A DNA stretch of 64,000 nt from Sphingobacterium haloxyli. Lineage in GTDB: Bacteria > Bacteroidota > Bacteroidia > Sphingobacteriales > Sphingobacteriaceae. Made by a program: the position numbers and the translations under genes. Numbering within the stretch: the stretch's first letter is position 1; every line of letters starts with the position of its first letter. The stretch spans positions 62,001 through 126,000 of the forward strand of contig NZ_PVBQ01000002.1 in NCBI RefSeq assembly GCF_002980525.1, in the 5' to 3' direction. The notes under the pieces were generated by a model. It had not been told where the DNA came from, searched no databases, and saw only the letters and a program-made list of their open reading frames with translations. Positions 17,423-25,776 of the stretch are shown here, piece by piece.

Positions 17423-17466
17423 CCACTTCGTTCCGGTTTTGGTTCTTTTTTGAGGTAAAAAAGAAC
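17423..17466. repeat. Dispersed palindromic repeat, family A copy 2
   Basis: GTTCTTTTTT (17442-17451) pairs with AAAAAAGAAC (17457-17466), 5-nt loop, preceded by CACTTCGTTCCGGTTTTG, nearly the same as the flank of copy 1 at 2713. It lies between the DUF4359-like gene start and the SIMPL gene stop, so it may also act as a 3' stem-loop. Confidence 0.6.
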
Positions 17467-17475
17467 TATAAAAAA

Positions 17476-18207
17476 CTATAATAACTCAAAGATACCATCG
17501 ATGTTACAGGTAAGCTTAATGGGGCGCACGTTGATGTCAAGATTTTCTCCCATACCTGCCGAAGTAGCATCTGCCATTTCCGCCTTTGCCGACATCGCAT
17601 ACATACGCGGAGTCGGTAAAATATCGTTCCAGCCAAATGAGCTGTTGTCATTAATGGCAAGTACCTTTCCGATTTTATCGCCAGTCGCGGTAGCAATAAT
17701 CTCTGCGTTGGTACGTGCATCCTGTACTGCAGCCACTTTCAACTCTTTCTCGATCTGTCGCTTTTGGGAGTGATCGTAACCATTTATTGAAGTGTTCTGT
17801 ATGCCTTTAGGGTCTACTTGATCCAGCATGGTGTTCAATCCATTGAGGTTGGACACTTTGATCCTATATTGTTTCGCTTGCAGCAATTGCTTGTTTTCTT
17901 TTTTCTTAGAACTATCATAATTGTAACTGTAGATATTTTGGATATTGAAATCGTCTTTTTTAACACCGATCGCCAACGCAGCATCGTAAAGTTGCTTTTC
18001 CAGTGTTTCTATATCGACTTTATTTTTGGTGTTGCCATCGACAAAATATTCTCTTAACGAAATGGAAATATACACAATATCAGGTGTTACCTCTTTTTCA
18101 GCATATCCTCTCGTGGAGACTCTTCTGCTGGATTCGAAATTATTCGTTTGCGCATTGGACATGGATACCATACAGATAGCTAAGATTAAAACGGTTATTT
18201 TTTTCAT
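17476..18207 (-). CDS. SIMPL-domain secreted/outer-membrane protein
   Basis: A protein of 243 residues when started at 18207 (MKKITVLILAICMVSMSNAQ, signal peptide ending at about residue 20). The frame is open further upstream, but that extension is not signal-like. The mature part has the SIMPL (DUF541/BP26-like) pattern: VSTRGYAEKEVTPDIVYISISLREY at the start, a LEKQLYDAALAIGVKKDDF helix, an RIKVSNLNGLNTMLDQV segment, an internal ARTNAEIIATATGDKIGKVLAI helix-strand and the C-terminal VRPIKLTCNIDGIFEL strand. These proteins assemble into channel-like oligomers, but their role is not settled. Confidence 0.85.
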   Translation of the reverse strand: MKKITVLILAICMVSMSNAQTNNFESSRRVSTRGYAEKEVTPDIVYISISLREYFVDGNTKNKVDIETLEKQLYDAALAIGVKKDDFNIQNIYSYNYDSSKKKENKQLLQAKQYRIKVSNLNGLNTMLDQVDPKGIQNTSINGYDHSQKRQIEKELKVAAVQDARTNAEIIATATGDKIGKVLAINDNSSFGWNDILPTPRMYAMSAKAEMADATSAGMGENLDINVRPIKLTCNIDGIFELL

Positions 18208-18354
18208 TTTATTTGTTTTTATTGTTACTATTACAAAATTGTATGCGTATTGTTTGACGGAACAAGCTTCATTTCGTTTAAAATTCAAAATAAATAAAGA
18301 GACATTAAAAATAAATTTCTACCTTTAGAAACAATACATAATAATAATACAATA

Positions 18355-18546
18355 ATGCAAGAAGGCGTAGTAAAATTCTTTAATGAAACCAAAGGTTTCG
18401 GTTTCATTATCCCTAACTCTGGCGAGAGTGAAATTTTTGTTCACGTGTCAGGATTAGTAGACAAAGTCCGTGAGAACGACCATGTATCTTACGAAGTAGA
18501 ACAAGGCCGTAAAGGTCTTAATGCGGTAAATGTAAAGCTTATCTAA
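18355..18546 (+). CDS. Cold-shock domain protein (CspA family)
   Basis: A 63-residue single cold-shock domain that binds single-stranded RNA/DNA. RNP1 is KGFGFII (residues 14-20) and RNP2 is EIFVHVSG (about 27-34). It is slightly shorter than E. coli CspA, as usual in Bacteroidota. A TACCTTTA box at 18320-18327 is a plausible -7 element. A strong intrinsic terminator follows (18577-18610), so the gene is monocistronic. Confidence 0.95.
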   Translation: MQEGVVKFFNETKGFGFIIPNSGESEIFVHVSGLVDKVRENDHVSYEVEQGRKGLNAVNVKLI

Positions 18547-18576
18547 TTTAGATTTCAAATATATTTATTGTGAAGG

Positions 18577-18610
18577 GCTGTTTTCCGAAGAGGAAAACAG
18601 CTTCTTTTTT
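18577..18610 (+). terminator. Intrinsic terminator after cold-shock gene
   Basis: GCTGTTTTCC (18577-18586) pairs with GGAAAACAGC (18592-18601), loop GAAGA, followed by TTCTTTTTT. Confidence 0.88.
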
Positions 18611-18633
18611 ATAACCTATTTGGGATTATAGCA

Positions 18634-18671
18634 AAAGCCAGACACTATTTTTCATTTCTAGGTCTGGCTTT
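18634..18671 (-). terminator. Stem-loop after the DUF805 gene
   Basis: AAAGCCAGAC (18634-18643) and GTCTGGCTTT (18662-18671) form a perfect 10-bp stem with an 18-nt loop, 4 bp beyond the DUF805 gene stop. It has T runs on both sides, so it may stop transcription in both directions. Confidence 0.6.
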
Positions 18672-18675
18672 CTGT

Positions 18676-19122
18676 TTACGCATCGGAGTCGTTCCGAAAT
18701 GTGCCGCCGCCTGGCGTCGGCGGGAAGTTACCAAATGGATTGGCACTATCACCACTTTCTTTTGGATCCGGCCCAAATTCGTTAGGCCCGTTGTCTCCCT
18801 CTTTTATCATTAGATACAGAAAGTACAAATTGATAAGCGGGATAAAGGCGAAAATAATGTACCATGTGGGACAACCTGTATCGTGAAGACGGCGTACACC
18901 TACAGCCAGGCTGGGGATGAGGAGTCCAAGAGAAACAAGACCCACGACAATATATACCAGACCGCCCAAAACAGAGCTGATATAAGCAAGGATGCCCGCC
19001 ACGATACTGAGCGCAACATAAATTAGCCAAGAAAATAGAACGAATAACCAGAATTCCTTTCTGCGCGCTCGGCCATCGAAATTAGCATAGTTTTCTTTTA
19101 ATGTTTTCAGAAACCAGTCCAT
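18676..19122 (-). CDS. DUF805 inner-membrane protein
   Basis: A 148-residue protein of the DUF805 family. The hallmark N-terminal NYANFDGRARRKEFWLFVLF is followed by hydrophobic segments at about residues 25-48, 50-75 and 88-105, with the conserved AVGVRRLHDTG loop between. The C-terminus is soluble, Gly/Pro-rich and acidic (GPNEFGPDPKESGDSANPFGNFPPTPGGG). Function unknown; members are small multi-pass inner-membrane proteins. Monocistronic as far as can be seen. Confidence 0.9.
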   Translation of the reverse strand: MDWFLKTLKENYANFDGRARRKEFWLFVLFSWLIYVALSIVAGILAYISSVLGGLVYIVVGLVSLGLLIPSLAVGVRRLHDTGCPTWYIIFAFIPLINLYFLYLMIKEGDNGPNEFGPDPKESGDSANPFGNFPPTPGGGTFRNDSDA

Positions 19123-19206
19123 AACAGTAGATTTAAATTAAAGTAAATAAGTAAACAAATTTTATTGCCATGTTAAAAATACCAATAAAAAAGTTACATA
19201 GTACTT

Positions 19207-19932
19207 TTACGTGAATATTTCTTCCAAAATGTATAGTGAGTTTACCTGCCCAAAGTTCTCCGTATGGAGTCTGTAGAACACCAGCACTTTCTCTATCAGG
19301 TGTTTTCTATCATCTTTATTCATTCTAATGCGATGTGCGTCTCCGAAATCAGTTTGGAGCAATTGGAGAAAAAGGGATGTATGTGGTTCCTGTAAAACGT
19401 GGCCATGTGCGGGAAGGTTCTTGCCAAATACACCTTCTAAAAGGTCAAAATAGGGATGTTTCTGATTATGATGGTGCAAAGGCAAAAAACCGAGAAATCG
19501 GCTCAATTTAATCAAGAATATTAAGTGAAAATTTGCGAGGCGTTCATCCGTTTCATCTAGCCATATAATCGACTGCTGTATGAAGTTAAAGAGATAAGCA
19601 TCCGGCGATTGGTGATGAAGAACTTTATATAGTATCTCGTTTAGAAATAGCGCAATGGAAGATTTTGTGATATCCATGGGGATTTCTTTCAATACGGGGC
19701 GGGGATGTACCTCTTTGATACGCTGGAGGCCGTTACTTTCCTTATGATAGACAACAAGGTCTAGAAGATGCAAAGGTTGGAAGAGGTTCGCTGGAATCCG
19801 CGCTTTAGGTTTTCTCGCACCGTTTATAAGATAGGACTGCATGCCAAACGTCTGCGTAAAGATATGGGCGACGATACTGTTATCTGCATAGTTGGTCGTC
19901 TTGAGAGCAATTCCGTGCGTTTTGTGAAGCAT
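19207..19932 (-). CDS. recO: DNA repair protein RecO
   Basis: A 241-residue RecO. RecO, with RecR, loads RecA onto SSB-coated single-stranded DNA in recombinational repair. The N-terminal OB-fold begins MLHKTHGIALKTTNYADNSIVAHIFTQTFGMQSYLINGARKPKAR, the usual RecO opening. The remaining helical domain (SSIALFLNEILYKVLHHQSPDAYLFNFI...FHLIFLIKLSRFLGFLP) is typical of Bacteroidota members; no cysteine zinc cluster is visible. The gene is preceded by palindromic promoter module copy 3, with the -7 box 16 bp before the ATG. Confidence 0.93.
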   Translation of the reverse strand: MLHKTHGIALKTTNYADNSIVAHIFTQTFGMQSYLINGARKPKARIPANLFQPLHLLDLVVYHKESNGLQRIKEVHPRPVLKEIPMDITKSSIALFLNEILYKVLHHQSPDAYLFNFIQQSIIWLDETDERLANFHLIFLIKLSRFLGFLPLHHHNQKHPYFDLLEGVFGKNLPAHGHVLQEPHTSLFLQLLQTDFGDAHRIRMNKDDRKHLIEKVLVFYRLHTENFGQVNSLYILEEIFT

Positions 19933-19948
19933 GTTGTGTCTAAAAGGA

Positions 19949-20007
19949 CAAACCTAAATAAATTCATTTTTATATGCAATCTAACTGCGCATTATATAAA
20001 ATGAATT
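19949..20007 (-). promoter_or_regulatory. Palindromic promoter module, copy 3 (recO)
   Basis: Read on the minus strand: TTG (complement of 19977-19979), 20 bp, TAGGTTTG (complement of 19949-19956), 16 bp, ATG of recO. The arms AATTCATTTTTATAT (19961-19975) and ATATAAAATGAATT (19994-20007) are an inverted repeat. Spacing and spacer sequence match copies 1 and 2. Confidence 0.82.
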
Positions 20008-20263
20008 ATTCATATTCGTATGCTTCCAAAAGGCATTCATGAGCACTACGTGGTTTATTTCGCTCTCCTCTGCCTTTGAAGCCTTATTTTATAGAGGAAA
20101 TATACAAAAAGGAAAGGCTTCCCCTTATCTTTAAATATAATGTGAATTGTGGAAAACTTTAAAAATATTAATTCATTACTTGCATTTCACAAAAGAAATA
20201 TGGATATTTGCAAACTCTTTGTGAAAAGAGCGATTGGAGAAACAACATTAAAAATCAAATATC
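20008..20263. promoter_or_regulatory. Intergenic region with rpmB promoter
   Basis: Together with the recO module, the gene-free stretch is 331 bp (19933-20263). Besides the module it holds a candidate rpmB promoter: TTG at 20180-20182, 20 bp, GATATTTG at 20203-20210 (one mismatch to TAnnTTTG), 53 bp before the rpmB ATG. CTTTGTGAAAAG (20217-20228) follows it. Nothing else was seen. Confidence 0.5.
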
Positions 20264-20497
20264 ATGTCAAGAATTTGTGATTTAACAGGCAAGGCGGCAT
20301 TAACAGGAAATAACGTTTCGCACTCAAACGTTAAAACTAAACGTAAGTTTTATCCTAACTTACAAACTAAACGTTTTTATATTCCAGAGGAAGATCGTTG
20401 GATTACGCTAAAAGTATCTACTTCGGCTATCAAGACGATTAATAAAAAGGGAATTACAGCAGTAATTGATACATTTATCAAAAAAGGATTTATTTAA
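20264..20497 (+). CDS. rpmB: 50S ribosomal protein bL28
   Basis: A 77-residue basic protein of the large ribosomal subunit. It begins MSRICDLTGKAALTGNNVSHSNVKTKRKFYPNLQ, the standard bL28 opening, and ends with STSAIKTINKKGI. Its order with rpmG, the DUF4295 gene, ftsY and rimO is a common Bacteroidota arrangement. It is the first gene of the group, with a promoter-like box at 20180-20210. Confidence 0.97.
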   Translation: MSRICDLTGKAALTGNNVSHSNVKTKRKFYPNLQTKRFYIPEEDRWITLKVSTSAIKTINKKGITAVIDTFIKKGFI

Positions 20498-20564
20498 TCG
20501 TTACCGCCTGTTATCAAAAATATTCATGAAATCTAATCCCTAGGGATTAAAATAAAGTAAAACA

Positions 20565-20747
20565 ATGGCAAAAAAGGGAAATAGAGTACAAGTAATCTTA
20601 GAGTGTACCGAGCACAAAGAAAGTGGTCTTCCGGGAATGTCTCGCTATATCACCACAAAGAACAAAAAAAATACTACAGAGCGATTGGAATTGAAGAAAT
20701 TCAATCCTGTGCTTAGAAAAGTAACTGTTCATAAAGAAATTAAGTAA
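20565..20747 (+). CDS. rpmG: 50S ribosomal protein bL33
   Basis: A 60-residue protein: [21 protein letters not shown] ... [34 protein letters not shown]. The zinc-ribbon cysteine pairs found in some bL33 proteins are absent (only one Cys, in LECTEH), so it is the cysteine-free form. It lies 67 bp after rpmB, in the same cluster. Confidence 0.97.
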   Translation: MAKKGNRVQVILECTEHKESGLPGMSRYITTKNKKNTTERLELKKFNPVLRKVTVHKEIK

Positions 20748-20787
20748 TTAACGCGTAGAGCATTAGCTCACTTAAAAATATAAGACA

Positions 20788-20949
20788 ATGGCAAAGAAAT
20801 CGGTTGCATCGTTACAAAAAGGAGGCGGTAAGGAATTTACCAAAGTTGTCGTAACTACTAAGTCTGCCAAAACGGGAGCTTATACCTTTAAAGAAGGTAT
20901 GGTTCACAACGACAAGGTGAAAGATTTTGTAGCAGAAGCTGCTAAATAA
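20788..20949 (+). CDS. DUF4295 family ribosome-associated small protein
   Basis: A 53-residue protein, MAKKSVASLQKGGGKEFTKV ... ending EGMVHNDKVKDFVAEAAK, highly basic in the first half. It belongs to the DUF4295 family, which is encoded next to rpmG in Bacteroidota. From memory, a small Bacteroidota-specific large-subunit protein (bL38) has been reported in a ribosome structure from this phylum and probably corresponds to this family; I cannot verify that here. It starts 40 bp after rpmG and precedes ftsY, so it is probably coexpressed with the ribosomal proteins. Confidence 0.9.
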   Translation: MAKKSVASLQKGGGKEFTKVVVTTKSAKTGAYTFKEGMVHNDKVKDFVAEAAK

Positions 20950-21059
20950 GTTGCACAACAGCTATTCCTTTTTAAAGTTTTCTTTAAAAAATAAGAGAAG
21001 CCGTTTTGGTATTTACCGAAAGGGCTTTTTTTGTATATTTACCTTTTACTTTTTTCTCC

Positions 21060-22022
21060 ATGGGATTATTTGATTTTTTTAAAAAGAAGCAGGAAACAGC
21101 AGAGGCACAAGAAGCTTTAGATAAAGGTTTGGAAAAAACCAAGGAAGGTTTTCTTTCAAAAATAACCAAAGCAGTTGTCGGAAAATCCACTGTCGATGAT
21201 GAAGTTTTAGACAATCTCGAAGAGGTGCTTGTGATGTCCGACGTCGGGGTAACGACAACCTTGAAGATTGTTGACCGTATTCAACAACGTGTTGCACGTG
21301 ATAAATATGTGGGCACAGACGATTTAAATCGCTTGCTTAAAGAGGAGATACAAGCACTATTAGCGGAAAACAACAGTAACGACTTCGAAACTTTTGAGTA
21401 CGGTACCCACAAACCCTATGTAATTATGGTTGTAGGTGTAAATGGTGTAGGCAAGACGACCACCATCGGTAAGCTTGCCCATCAATTGAAAGAAGCGGGA
21501 AATAAAGTTGTTTTAGGCGCAGCAGATACCTTTCGTGCAGCTGCGGTGGATCAAATCAAACTATGGGGAGAACGTGTTGACGTACGTGTGGTAGCCCAGC
21601 CCATGGGATCCGATCCAGCGTCGGTAGCGTATGATACTGTTAAATCAGCTGTTGCGAACGGCGATGATGTGGCTATCATAGATACAGCTGGACGTTTGCA
21701 TAACAAAGTTGGTCTGATGAACGAGTTGACCAAGATTAAAAACGTGATGCAAAAAGTCATACCGGGTGCTCCCCATGAAATCTTATTGGTACTGGATGCC
21801 TCAACGGGGCAAAATGCCATCGAGCAAGCCACACAGTTTACGCAAGCGACAGACGTCAATGCTTTAGCGCTAACGAAATTGGACGGCACAGCAAAAGGGG
21901 GGGTAGTTATCGGTATTTCAGACCAATTTAGAATTCCGGTCAAATATATCGGTGTGGGTGAGAAGATTGGCGATTTGCAGCTATTTAATAAAAAAGATTT
22001 CGTCGATTCGTTGTTTAAATAG
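21060..22022 (+). CDS. ftsY: Signal recognition particle receptor FtsY
   Basis: A protein of 320 residues when started at 21060 (MGLFDFFKKKQETAEAQEALDKG), the usual short-N-terminus FtsY of this phylum; the 18-residue in-frame extension is not conserved in character. FtsY is the membrane-associated GTPase that receives SRP-ribosome complexes. The NG domain shows G1 GVNGVGKTTTIGKLA, DTFRAAAVDQIKLW, G3 IIDTAGRLHNK, and TKLDGTAKGGVVIG with the final GVGEKIGDLQLFNKKDFVDSLF. Downstream rimO is 56 bp away. Confidence 0.96.
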   Translation: MGLFDFFKKKQETAEAQEALDKGLEKTKEGFLSKITKAVVGKSTVDDEVLDNLEEVLVMSDVGVTTTLKIVDRIQQRVARDKYVGTDDLNRLLKEEIQALLAENNSNDFETFEYGTHKPYVIMVVGVNGVGKTTTIGKLAHQLKEAGNKVVLGAADTFRAAAVDQIKLWGERVDVRVVAQPMGSDPASVAYDTVKSAVANGDDVAIIDTAGRLHNKVGLMNELTKIKNVMQKVIPGAPHEILLVLDASTGQNAIEQATQFTQATDVNALALTKLDGTAKGGVVIGISDQFRIPVKYIGVGEKIGDLQLFNKKDFVDSLFK

Positions 22023-22078
22023 TTTCCTTTTATACAATAGTCCTCGATGGCACATTCTTGTCATCATAATGAACAGCA

Positions 22079-23413
22079 ATGAGAACAAAAAATAGCAAGG
22101 TTGCTCCTCAAGTGAGTAAACCAAGGGTGAATGTCGTGACGTTGGGATGCTCTAAGAATATCCATGATTCTGAAGTATTAATGGGGCAGCTGAAAGGCAA
22201 CCAAATGGAAGTTGTGCACGAGGCTGCCAACATACAGGAAAGTGATATCGTTGTCATCAATACCTGTGGTTTTATTGACAATGCAAAGCAAGAATCTATT
22301 GATACTATTTTGCAATATTCGGCTTTAAAGGAAGAGGGAAAGATAAATAAGGTTATTGTGACCGGTTGTTTATCTGAGCGGTACAAACCAGAACTTCAAT
22401 CTGAAATTTCGAATGTTGATGCTTATTTCGGAACAAACGATCTACCAGAATTGCTGACGACAATTGGAGCAGATTATCGTCATGAATTGTTAGGAGAGCG
22501 TTTACTGTCCACACCTTCTCATTTTTCGTATTTCAAAATCGCAGAAGGATGTAATCGACCCTGTTCGTTTTGCGCCATCCCACTTATGCGGGGTAAACAT
22601 GTGTCCAAGTCTATCGACGATTTAGTGAAAGAGGCCAAGTTCTTAGCTTCCAACGGAACGAAAGAATTGATACTCATCGCGCAGGATCTAACGTACTATG
22701 GGTTGGATATTTATGGAAAGCGTAATTTGGCTGATTTATTACGCCATTTATCGGATGTCGAAGGTATCGAATGGATTCGACTGCAATATGCTTATCCATC
22801 GGGTTTTCCAATGGATATTTTAGATGTAATAAAGGAGCGCTCGAATATCTGCAATTACCTTGATATGCCCCTACAGCACATTTCTGATGCCATGTTGAAA
22901 TCGATGCGTCGAGGAACGACGAAGCAAAAGCAAATCGACCTTGTTAATCAAATTCGTGATAGCGTGCCCGATATTGCCTTGCGTACAACCTTAATATGCG
23001 GTTATCCGGGAGAAACGGAGCAGGACTTCAATGAAATGTTGACGTGGGTAGAAGAAACCCGGTTTGATCGTTTAGGTTGTTTTACGTATTCTCACGAGGA
23101 AAAGACACATGCCCATACGCTAGTAGATGATGTATCCCAAGAGGAGAAAGAGTCGCGTGTCGACCAAATCATGGAGGTACAACAAGGTATTTCCTACGAA
23201 AAAAATCAAGAAAAAATCGGACAAACGTTTAAGGTACTCATTGACCGCCTGGACGGTGATTACTTCATTGGCCGCACGGAATATGATTCACCGGAGGTGG
23301 ATAACGAAGTGGTGCTGGATGCGAAGACAGATTATGCGCGTATCGGAGATTTCGTTCAAGTAAAAGTAGAACGGGCAGAGGATTTTGATTTATACGGGCA
23401 AGTGCTTAAATAG
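22079..23413 (+). CDS. rimO: Ribosomal protein uS12 methylthiotransferase RimO
   Basis: A 444-residue radical-SAM enzyme that adds a methylthio group to an aspartate of ribosomal protein uS12. Order: an N-terminal UPF0004 domain (VTLGCSKNIHDSEVLMGQL and NTCGFIDNAKQESID, with Cys ligands for one iron-sulfur cluster), the radical-SAM cluster motif CNRPCSFCAIP in the middle, conserved YAYPSGFP and MPLQHISDAMLKSMRRG, and a C-terminal TRAM domain (about residues 380-444). GCSKN rather than GCQMN distinguishes it from MiaB. It ends the rpmB-rimO group. Confidence 0.96.
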   Translation: MRTKNSKVAPQVSKPRVNVVTLGCSKNIHDSEVLMGQLKGNQMEVVHEAANIQESDIVVINTCGFIDNAKQESIDTILQYSALKEEGKINKVIVTGCLSERYKPELQSEISNVDAYFGTNDLPELLTTIGADYRHELLGERLLSTPSHFSYFKIAEGCNRPCSFCAIPLMRGKHVSKSIDDLVKEAKFLASNGTKELILIAQDLTYYGLDIYGKRNLADLLRHLSDVEGIEWIRLQYAYPSGFPMDILDVIKERSNICNYLDMPLQHISDAMLKSMRRGTTKQKQIDLVNQIRDSVPDIALRTTLICGYPGETEQDFNEMLTWVEETRFDRLGCFTYSHEEKTHAHTLVDDVSQEEKESRVDQIMEVQQGISYEKNQEKIGQTFKVLIDRLDGDYFIGRTEYDSPEVDNEVVLDAKTDYARIGDFVQVKVERAEDFDLYGQVLK

Positions 23414-23560
23414 ATCGCTGACCGCATTTTGGATCGTAGCATGAATGTCTTTCGTCAAACGTTTGCTATAATTTCGGTCTCCGCGTGGCACCTTCGTTCA
23501 AAAATATGTAAATTGTCCGCTCAATCCGTAGATACTACGAGACGATACGAACTGCGTTAG

Positions 23561-25150
23561 ATGAAAGCAACATATATTGATTACAGCGACACCGGTAGTT
23601 TTTCAGATACATTATTAGCCTACCTCGCAAACGACGAGCAATTGCGACCTTTTTACGGGCAACCACCGACGCGGGAAGGATTTCGGCAACAGATCGCCGA
23701 GAAGCAAAACTTTCCGCATAGAAATTTATTAACGACAACCCTTCGTGAGCAATACGGCCCGCTTTTAGCACAATCGCCGGAAGTGGAAGCTAACATCACC
23801 TTGCTGGGAGATAAAAAGACTTTTACGGTTACGACGGGGCATCAACTCAATATATTTACCGGCCCACTTTATTTTATTTTTAAGATTGTTACCGCGATAC
23901 GGTTGGCGAAAGATTTAAAAGAAGCGTACCCTGAGTGTTCTTTCGTGCCGGTGTATTGGATGGCAACCGAAGACCACGATTTTGCCGAAATAAATAACAC
24001 TAAAGTATTCGGGAAGAAGATAATATGGGACACGCCAACGGTTTCCGCTACGGGACGGATGCCCACACAAGACATTGCCGACACCGTCAAACAATATTGC
24101 GGCACCTTCGGCTTATCTGTCAACGCGGATAAGCTAAAAAGGATAGTCGAGGATGCCTACCTCCAAAACCGGTCTCTTGCGGCAGCTACTCGGTACATGG
24201 TCAATGAACTGTTCAAACCGTACGGACTGGTGGTTATTGACGCGGATAGCCAAGACTTTAAGAAAATTTTCGCGCCGATTATAGCACGGGATATTTTTGA
24301 TGAAAATAGCTTTAAAGCTATTGAAGATACCTCTAGAAATCTCGAGAAATTAGGTTACCATACCCAAGTGCACGCGCGGGAAATCAACTTCTTTTACCTA
24401 ACGGATGAATTTCGGGAGCGTATCGTGCGTAGGGAAGATGGTCGATTTGAAGTGTTGCATCGAGAGCTTTATTTTTCGGAAGAGGAGATGCGGACGGAAA
24501 TAGAGCAATATCCCGAACGTTTTAGTCCGAATGTCGTTATGCGACCGTTATATCAAGAACTTATCCTACCGAATTTGGCTTATATCGGTGGAGGAGCGGA
24601 GATTGTGTATTGGCTGCAATTGAAGGCCAACTTCGATTACTATCAAGTGCCGTTCCCTATTCTTGTTCCACGTAACTCGGCCATGATCACAGATGATAAT
24701 GTCGCGGGAAAAATTTTTCGTTTGGACTTGACTTTCAAAAGTATATTTAAATCAACAGAGGTGTTAAAGAATGAGTATGTCCGTCGCCATACCAAACATC
24801 GGTTGAACCTGCGTGACGAGTGGATGGAGTTCAATGCTATTTTTGGAAAGATTAAACTGCGTGCGCATAAAATCGACCCCAGCTTGGGCCCGAGCACAGA
24901 AGCAGTGAAAGCACGCTTAAAAAAAGCGGTTAATAATTTAGAGAAGAAGCTGCTGAAAGCCGACAAGCATAACCATGAGGACGCACTTGTACAGATAGAG
25001 CGTGTAAAAGACAAGCTATTTCCGGATGGCGGACTACAAGAGCGTACGGAGAACTTTGCATCTTTATATTTGAAACACGGTGATGATCTCATTCGGGAAT
25101 TGGAAAGGCACTTTAACCCGCTCGAGTTTAAATTTACGATTTTATATTAA
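23561..25150 (+). CDS. bshC: Bacillithiol biosynthesis cysteine-adding enzyme BshC
   Basis: A 529-residue BshC, which joins cysteine to glucosaminyl malate to finish bacillithiol. Signatures: the nucleotide-binding VTTGHQLNIFTGPLYFIFKIVTAIRLA (about residues 90-117), FVPVYWMATEDHDFAEIN, the NVVMRPLYQELILPNLAYIGGGAEIVYWLQLK core and a C-terminal coiled-coil region with many Lys/Glu (KAVNNLEKKLLKADKHNHED). No bshA or bshB is in the window, but presence of BshC indicates that this organism makes bacillithiol. The Crp-like gene follows 8 bp later and may be cotranscribed. Confidence 0.95.
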   Translation: MKATYIDYSDTGSFSDTLLAYLANDEQLRPFYGQPPTREGFRQQIAEKQNFPHRNLLTTTLREQYGPLLAQSPEVEANITLLGDKKTFTVTTGHQLNIFTGPLYFIFKIVTAIRLAKDLKEAYPECSFVPVYWMATEDHDFAEINNTKVFGKKIIWDTPTVSATGRMPTQDIADTVKQYCGTFGLSVNADKLKRIVEDAYLQNRSLAAATRYMVNELFKPYGLVVIDADSQDFKKIFAPIIARDIFDENSFKAIEDTSRNLEKLGYHTQVHAREINFFYLTDEFRERIVRREDGRFEVLHRELYFSEEEMRTEIEQYPERFSPNVVMRPLYQELILPNLAYIGGGAEIVYWLQLKANFDYYQVPFPILVPRNSAMITDDNVAGKIFRLDLTFKSIFKSTEVLKNEYVRRHTKHRLNLRDEWMEFNAIFGKIKLRAHKIDPSLGPSTEAVKARLKKAVNNLEKKLLKADKHNHEDALVQIERVKDKLFPDGGLQERTENFASLYLKHGDDLIRELERHFNPLEFKFTILY

Positions 25151-25158
25151 AGGCTTCT

Positions 25159-25776
25159 ATGGAGTTCAATTGGCGAGAAAGTAATTTTTTTAAATATTAT
25201 AGCGAGAAAGCTGAGCTTTCCGAAGAGGTCTTTGAACAACTAGGGCCGTACTTTTCGTTTAGGGAGATTTCCCATAATCAGTATTTGCTCAGTGCAGGAG
25301 AATTGAGTCGCTATGCCTTTTTTGTGGAATCGGGACTATTGCTTTCGTTTTCGTTGGACGAAAAGGGAGGAGAGCATATTTTGCAGTTTGCGCCGGAGAA
25401 TTGGATTATCTCGGATCGAGCAAGCCAATACTTCAATAAGCCAACCGACTTTTTCATCAAAGCAATCGAACCTTCGATGATTGTTTTCATTCAACCGGAA
25501 TTTATGGAAAAGGCGTCTCAGTTAAGCCATTCCTTCGCCTGCTTTATGGAGAGCTCGTTACAGCGAAATATCCATATACAGCAACAACGGATAAATTCGC
25601 TATTGGCCATGAGTGCCAAGGAACGATATCTGTTGTTTATGGATATGTATCCGAGTTTGCTACAGCGTGTCCCTCAATGGATGATTGCCTCCTATCTTGG
25701 TATAACTCCTGAAAGCCTTAGCCGCGTGCGTCGAGAACTACTACTAGAGCAAGGCATAAAAAAGAAAACTCAATAA
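25159..25776 (+). CDS. Crp/Fnr-family transcriptional regulator
   Basis: A 205-residue protein with an N-terminal cyclic-nucleotide-binding-like beta barrel (about residues 30-120: NQYLLSAGELSRYAFFVESGLLLSFSLDEKGGEHILQFAPENWIISD) and a C-terminal winged-helix DNA-binding domain (WMIASYLGITPESLSRVRREL, near 172-194). The residues for cAMP phosphate binding (RxS) are not evident, so the ligand is unknown. It starts 8 bp after bshC, suggesting cotranscription, and its end overlaps the convergent ctlX-like gene by 7 bp. Its target genes cannot be inferred from the sequence. Confidence 0.88.
   Translation: MEFNWRESNFFKYYSEKAELSEEVFEQLGPYFSFREISHNQYLLSAGELSRYAFFVESGLLLSFSLDEKGGEHILQFAPENWIISDRASQYFNKPTDFFIKAIEPSMIVFIQPEFMEKASQLSHSFACFMESSLQRNIHIQQQRINSLLAMSAKERYLLFMDMYPSLLQRVPQWMIASYLGITPESLSRVRRELLLEQGIKKKTQ

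Noticed and set aside
18355..18546. Structured cold-shock 5' leader thermoswitch
   Set aside because: The likely promoter leaves a leader of only about 25 nt, far shorter than the long cspA leader of E. coli.
20788..20949. Treating the 53-codon frame as noise
   Set aside because: Rejected as noise because its sequence, position after rpmG and basic character fit the DUF4295 family; kept as a CDS.
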